Origin: Linderina pennispora | Taxonomy: Eukaryota > Kickxellomycota > Kickxellomycetes > Kickxellales > Kickxellaceae | Assembly (NCBI RefSeq): GCF_002104995.1 | Contig: NW_024468405.1 | Location: 1-24,283 of the forward strand | Length of the DNA: 24,283 nucleotides | Reading direction: 5' to 3' | Shown: positions 18,843-24,283 of the stretch, piece by piece | How the letters are laid out: each line of letters opens with the position of its first letter | How positions within the stretch are numbered: the stretch's first letter is position 1 | Made by a program: the position numbers and the translations under genes | Notes under the pieces: model-generated | Database searches by the model: none | Told to the model about the DNA's origin: nothing | Seen by the model: only the letters and a program-made list of their open reading frames with translations

Positions 18843-19468
18843 GGCTTCTGGGTGGTATATCTGGTGCCGCGCACCAACCACCGCACATCACGCATATTGC
18901 TCCTTTATTTTTTTCTATCTCATTGGCAACAGTTTTTAAATAGCCTCAGCATTCCAAACCTTTACTGCCCTGGGGGAGTTTACGAAAAACAAAATAACTG
19001 ATCCAGCGATTGGCACCGCTTTTACGCAGTTGCAAAAACAGCTTCAAGCAGATCGGCGAGAGCAATCATAACAATAGTCAGCGAGACATTCTCCCCGTCA
19101 CGCCTGCCCTGCCCTGCCCAGACCAGCATGGAGACGGGCAAATCCACAATGCACGTCAATGTATTTTGACCAGCACCATGTTGGAGTGCGCGCATTCTAA
19201 TTTGGGACATTGGCATGCGCTAGGCACACAGGGTGGGCCCGATTGTTATCCTAGTGGTCCCAACTTTTGACAGAGCAACAATCGGTCGCTTTTTGATTGA
19301 TGCTGGACGGTATGTTTGAACAATCTCCCCAGCTCGACCCATCGCTTCCAATTTGGCAGTTCTTTTTTAGTATCGTGTTTATAAACATTAGACATCCGCT
19401 TCTATCCTTCTCCCTGTTCTCTCTCCTCTCCCTCCCCTTTTCTATTCCTTCAATTTCGTGCGCTATTC
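18843..19468. other. Spacer between the bestrophin gene and the next exon
   Basis: Holds the 3' region of the bestrophin gene, a T-rich stretch at 18905-18943, and on the right the TATA box and CT-rich leader of the exon starting at 19469. No other gene is visible. Confidence 0.5.
19380..19385 (+). promoter_or_regulatory. TATA box upstream of the exon at 19469
   Basis: TATAAA 89 bp before ATG 19469; between them lies a nearly pure C/T tract (about 19397-19450). This is the strongest promoter signature near ATG9; none is visible directly before ATG 20278. Confidence 0.65.
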
Positions 19469-20116
19469 ATGGTGACTGGGACAATAAGTGCGCGTATCCA
19501 GCAGCTCTCACAGCAACAGGCCGAGCCGGATCGGCCAGCACCGGCGACAGTCAGAGTTCCGCGCGGCAGCACCGTACCAACGAGCCGTCGGGCTGGACCC
19601 AACGGCATTCCGACGCGAGGCCTGGCAGCCGGATTAATCAACAAATTCAACCAAATGTCCGCGGGGCCCGCTAGCGATTCAGCGACAATACCTGGCGGGC
19701 GCCAGCAGGGCCGGGACAGCCCGGGCCGGGCAATTGCGCTGAAGGACCGGTTGCAGAGGCCAGCAGAGGGTGGCGCAGAATCCCGTGGAGCGCCGGCAGA
19801 CAGGCCAACAGCGGTGACGCCGATTGCGCTGAAAATCGACACAGCCATAGAGCAATTGCCGTCGCCGGCGTCATCCCTGTCGCAGGCGCATTCGCGGGCA
19901 ACGCAAAGGGGCGACCAGCTGGCGTGCGGGGAGATTTTTGGCGCCGAAGGGTCGCCCCATGGAAGGGGCGTCGCCGTTTCTCAGCGACAGCGAGGATGGA
20001 CCGGGCGCTGAGCGAGATCGAGGAGTTTGGGCGTGACATGAACCTGCCGCTGGGCGACGTGGATATCTCGCGGTTCGACTTTGAGACATTCCCGCTCGCC
20101 ATGAATGAAAAGGCTG
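19469..20116 (+). CDS. Disordered coding exon, probably the 5' part of ATG9 or a separate small gene
   Basis: ATG 19469 has a clear promoter. The frame reads 180 codons to 20011 and is rich in Pro, Arg, Gly and Ser, with short repeated helix-like motifs: LAAGLINKFNQ (52-62), AIALKDRLQR (88-97) and PIALKIDTAIEQL (118-130). Coding-like sequence then appears to change frame near 19955 (PMEGASPFLSDSEDGPG) and near 20000 (ALSEIEEFGRDMNLPLGDVD, then FDFETFPLAMNEKAG). The last frame equals the ATG9 frame. A donor GTGCGC at 20117 and acceptor TTTCAG at 20263 would splice it to YDTMELGSP just before ATG9. If not spliced, it is an unknown gene. No domain is recognised. Confidence 0.5.
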
Positions 20117-20263
20117 GTGCGCACGTGACGGATGGTCAAAAAAGGCGCTGCCTGATGGCCATGTGGGCCGAGCGATGTTTTTTTACCTGGTGCTCTGCGG
20201 ATGACGTTCAAGGCACGCTTCTGTTTTTTTGCTCTCTTTTATTTTAGTTTAATTTTATTTCAG
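20117..20263 (+). other. Candidate intron joining the 19469 exon to ATG9
   Basis: GTGCGC..TTTATTTCAG, 147 nt, with a T-rich 3' end. The frame is kept on both sides, and the only in-frame stop between them (20245-20247) lies inside it. Transcript data would decide. Confidence 0.4.
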
Positions 20264-20277
20264 TATTTTACGACACA

Positions 20278-23053
20278 ATGGAGCTTGGCAGTCCTGACGG
20301 GGAGAATGCGTGGTCTACTGTGCTGACCACAATTTCCAGCAAGCAGACCAACGACGGCGACGAGGAGCAGGCAGCGGTGACGGTGCCTACCGAGGCTACG
20401 CAGAGCTCGGTAGAGGATAGTAAGCCAAAGACACCGCCAGTGACAGCGCATACACGCGGGCTAACCAGCACGCTGAGCGGGCGGCGGCAGCGTCACGAGT
20501 CGCTGGCTGCGCACGAGTACCAGTCGTCATCACCGGCCAGCACGGCGCCTGACACCGACAGCCCGTACTCGCGGGCATACTCCAACATGTACGAGTCGCA
20601 GATACTCACCAGCACACCGCCGCGACGGGACAGTAGAGGGCAGTGGCAGGCGCAGCAGCAGGCGACCAATGCAATGGACTCGGAGCTCCACGATGATTCG
20701 CCGCCCCCCGACTCGTTCCTAATCGAAGTGCACGACGGCTCACCGACGCAGGCTAGGCCAGGAAAGGCTAAAGGGTCGCGAGCACAGCGCAGTGTCGGGG
20801 GTTCAAGACGTGCTAGGGCGAGCCGACCGACGCAGAGGCAGAAGAGGGAGGCATTTGGCGACGGACGGATGTTTTCGATTGCAGAGGAGCAGCAGCATCA
20901 GCAGCAGCCGCAGTCGCAGTCGCATCCAAGTGCCTGGCGCAGGGGCAGGCGGCGGGTAGACAAGAAGCTGAGCTACAAGGAGCGCGCATTGCAGGCATGG
21001 CGCGACTCGCGGCACCTGGACGAGTTTTTTGGGCGGGTGTATGCGTACTACATCGGCAAGGGAGCGCTGAACATAATTCTGTCGCGGGTGCTGCACCTGG
21101 CAACGCTGGCGTTTGTTGTGGCACTGAGCACGTTTGTGTTTGGGTGCGTGGACCACAAGCTGGTGCGGGAGCAAAAGTCGCTGGCGGCAGTGGTGATTCC
21201 GCAATGCACCAGCAAGTTCTCGTGGCCGGCGACCGCATTTCTGTGGGGGTTTGCCGTGTTTTGGCTGGCGCAGCTGGTGCGGACCGCCATGGAGGTGCCT
21301 GCGCTGCTGGAGATCCGGGCATTTTTCACCGAGGCGCTGGACGTGTCGCCTGCAGACATCAATACAGTAGCATGGCACGAGATAGTCAGCCGCATGGTCA
21401 AGCTGCGTGACGCGGAGATCAGCCAGTACAAGGACATGACCAAGAGCCGTGTGCTCAACTACCGGCTGACGGCCGACAACATCGTCAACCGCATAATGCG
21501 GCGCGAAAACTACATGATTGCGCTGTTCAACAAGGATGTCCTGGACCTGCGGATCCCGGGCCTCGGCCAAACGCCGGTGCTGACCAAGGCGCTGGAGTGG
21601 AACCTGTCGTTCTGCCTGATGAGCTACGTGTTCGATGAACGCGGGCAGGTGCGGCGGCGGTTCCTGAAGGAGTCGAACCGGGAGATTCTCAGCGAGGGGC
21701 TGCGCAGGCGGTTCAAGTTCATGGCAGTGATCAACCTGGTGTTTGCGCCGTTCATTGTGATGTTCCTTGTGCTGTACGGGTTCTTCCGGTACTTTGAAGA
21801 AGTGTACCACGAGCCCGGCACCATCATGTCGCGGGCATTCACACCGCTGGCGAAATGGCGGGTGCGCAACTTCAATGAGGTGCCGCACTCGTTCCGGCGG
21901 CGGGTCAACATGGCGCACCCTAGGCGACGCTGTATCTCGCGCAGTTCAAGAACGAGGCGGTGATTAGCCTGGCGCGATTCGTGACATTCATCGCCGGGTC
22001 GGTCACGGCGCTGCTGATTCTGTTCACGGTGGTGGACAATGAGCTGAGCCTGGAGTTTGAGATCACGCGGCACCGCACAGTGCTGTTCTACCTGGGGCTG
22101 TTTGGTACAGTTTTGGCGGCTGCGCGGGATGGTGCCGACGACGAGCAGGAGAAGCTGCACCCGGCGTGGATCATCCATGATGCGCTGGAGGACCTGCAGT
22201 ACATGGAGCCCGGGTGGCGCGGCAAACTGGACACGACCCAGGTGCGCCACGAGTTCGAGCGGCTGTTCGACTACAGGCTGGTGATATTTGCCCACGAGCT
22301 GCTGGGCGTCATCACGCGCCGTTCGTCATGCTGGTGTCGCTGCCGCGCAGCGCTGGCCAGGTGTGGATCTGTTCCGCGAGTTCTCGGTGCACGTCGACCA
22401 CCTGGGGTACGTCTGCAGCTTCGCCATCTTCGATTTTGAGCGCAACGGCAACGTCAATTTCTCGGCGCCCACGCGCACAGCCAACGCAAACCTTGCCTCG
22501 AAGAACGGCAAAATGGAGCAGTCGTTCCTGCACTTCAAGGCCGAGTATCCGGACTGGGAGCCGCGCGACCAGGCAGGCTCGATCTACCTGCAGCGCGCGC
22601 AGAACGCGGCTGCGCAGCAGCAGGAGCTCTGGCGGGCCGGGTGGCAGGCGCGGCTTCTGCAGCAGCAGCGCATGGCTGGGTCGGTGTTCCCGACGGGCGC
22701 CAGCATCTATCGGCCAAAGGCGAGCCAGCAGGGGCGGTCGCAGTATCCGTTCCGGGCGTTTGCGCAGAACGCCATGCAGAGCACGATGGCATCGCAGGCC
22801 ATGCTGCCGTTTGGCCCGACCCTGGGGTGCGCCGATCGTATCGGGCAAGAGCAAGGGCAAGGGCAAGGGCAAGGGCAAGGAGCCAGAGGACCAGGAGGCT
22901 GCGGACCGGCTGGAATTGTCGGCGCTGCCGCTGGTTGCGTCGCCGGAGCTGGGCAATTCGCTGAACATGTCAATGTATGCGGGCGACCGGCCGGCTGGGT
23001 TTGGCGGCATCCTGTCGATTGTCAACCAGCTCTACGAGCAGCAGATGATGTAG
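20278..23053 (+). CDS. ATG9: Autophagy-related lipid scramblase Atg9, with apparent frameshifts
   Basis: The first frame begins MELGSPDGENAW. After a disordered, Gln-rich N-terminal region, the conserved core starts near residue 231 (KLSYKERALQAW, then FFGRVYAYYIGKG), with membrane segments near 265-290, 316-336 and 482-505 and the family segments WNLSFCLMSYVFDERGQV and VRNFNEVPHSFRRRV. Then the frame breaks: near 21922 (continues ATLYLAQFKNEAVISLARF), near 22318 (PFVMLVSLPRSAGQV), near 22363 (VDLFREFSVHVDHLGYVCSF) and near 22827 (SGKSKGKGKGKGKEPEDQ), ending ILSIVNQLYEQQMM at 23053. No break has splice sites that fit; three equal one missing base and one equals an extra base. Atg9 resides on Golgi-derived vesicles that seed autophagosomes and scrambles lipids. 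The gene is either mis-assembled or decaying. Confidence 0.88.
22853..22880 (+). repeat. AAGGGC hexamer microsatellite in the ATG9 C-terminus
   Basis: Four full copies plus a partial, encoding alternating Lys-Gly in the frame that leads to the final stop. It lies just after the last apparent frame change. Confidence 0.85.
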
Positions 23054-23114
23054 TAGATATGTTGAGACTTTTAATTAGGAAACACAAACGCTCCCTGGGA
23101 ACGTGGCAGCGGGT

Positions 23115-24283
<1,169 letters not shown>

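Noticed and set aside
20809-20822. GGGTTCAAG resembling a tRNA B box
   Set aside because: It lies inside the ATG9 coding sequence, lacks a matching A box and cloverleaf.
20803-21918. Minus-strand frame of 371 codons opposite ATG9
   Set aside because: The plus strand matches Atg9 over this whole stretch; the antisense product is low-complexity and lacks a promoter.
22853-22880. Short regular repeat considered as a CRISPR-like array
   Set aside because: It is a hexamer microsatellite with no spacers and lies in a coding frame of a eukaryotic gene.

Overview
The window is nuclear DNA of a fungus. Its genes are eukaryotic and monocistronic, interrupted by few short GT-AG introns (85-154 nt) and rich in G/C at third codon positions. 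Several are preceded by a TATAAA box 75-220 bp upstream of the ATG, followed by a pyrimidine-rich leader. Gene content (Ssh4/Ear1-type SPRY adaptors, ATG9, ethanolamine-phosphate cytidylyltransferase, NAD-dependent GPD, branched-chain ketoacid dehydrogenase) and the style of a degenerate leucine-rich gene at the left suggest an early-diverging lineage, perhaps Kickxellomycotina. That placement is inference. I see no bacterial operon, CRISPR array, tRNA, rRNA or recognisable transposon.

Left block (1-5772): gene-poor, with the part from 3242 to 5700 visibly richer in A/T. It holds a degenerate F-box/leucine-rich-like gene (1656-3241) broken by several frame changes. It also has two short TATA-led reading frames (3761, 5360) that look like relics or tiny genes, a 13-bp tandem repeat and some short inverted repeats.

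Middle block (5773-18842): seven intact genes with no frameshift. They are a membrane SPRY/PY-motif adaptor (minus), the mitochondrial BCKDH E1 alpha subunit (plus), NADH-cytochrome b5 reductase (plus), cytosolic glycerol-3-phosphate dehydrogenase (minus, three exons), a second membrane SPRY/PY-motif adaptor (plus, one intron), a gamma-glutamyltranspeptidase-like Ntn hydrolase (plus) and a bestrophin-type anion channel (plus). The two SPRY proteins are linked paralogues in divergent orientation.

Right block (19469-24283): a possible 5' exon leading into ATG9 (plus), then a convergent ethanolamine-phosphate cytidylyltransferase (minus) that runs off the right edge within its first catalytic motif. 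Both conserved genes carry single-base frame changes, in sharp contrast to the clean middle block. This points to local assembly errors or to gene decay.

The genes are ordinary housekeeping functions (branched-chain amino-acid catabolism, lipid and redox metabolism, ubiquitin-ligase adaptors, autophagy, phosphatidylethanolamine synthesis). They do not form an obvious pathway cluster. I found no convincing new multi-gene system; the most notable items are the paired SPRY adaptors, the clustered frame breaks and the unexplained exon upstream of ATG9.
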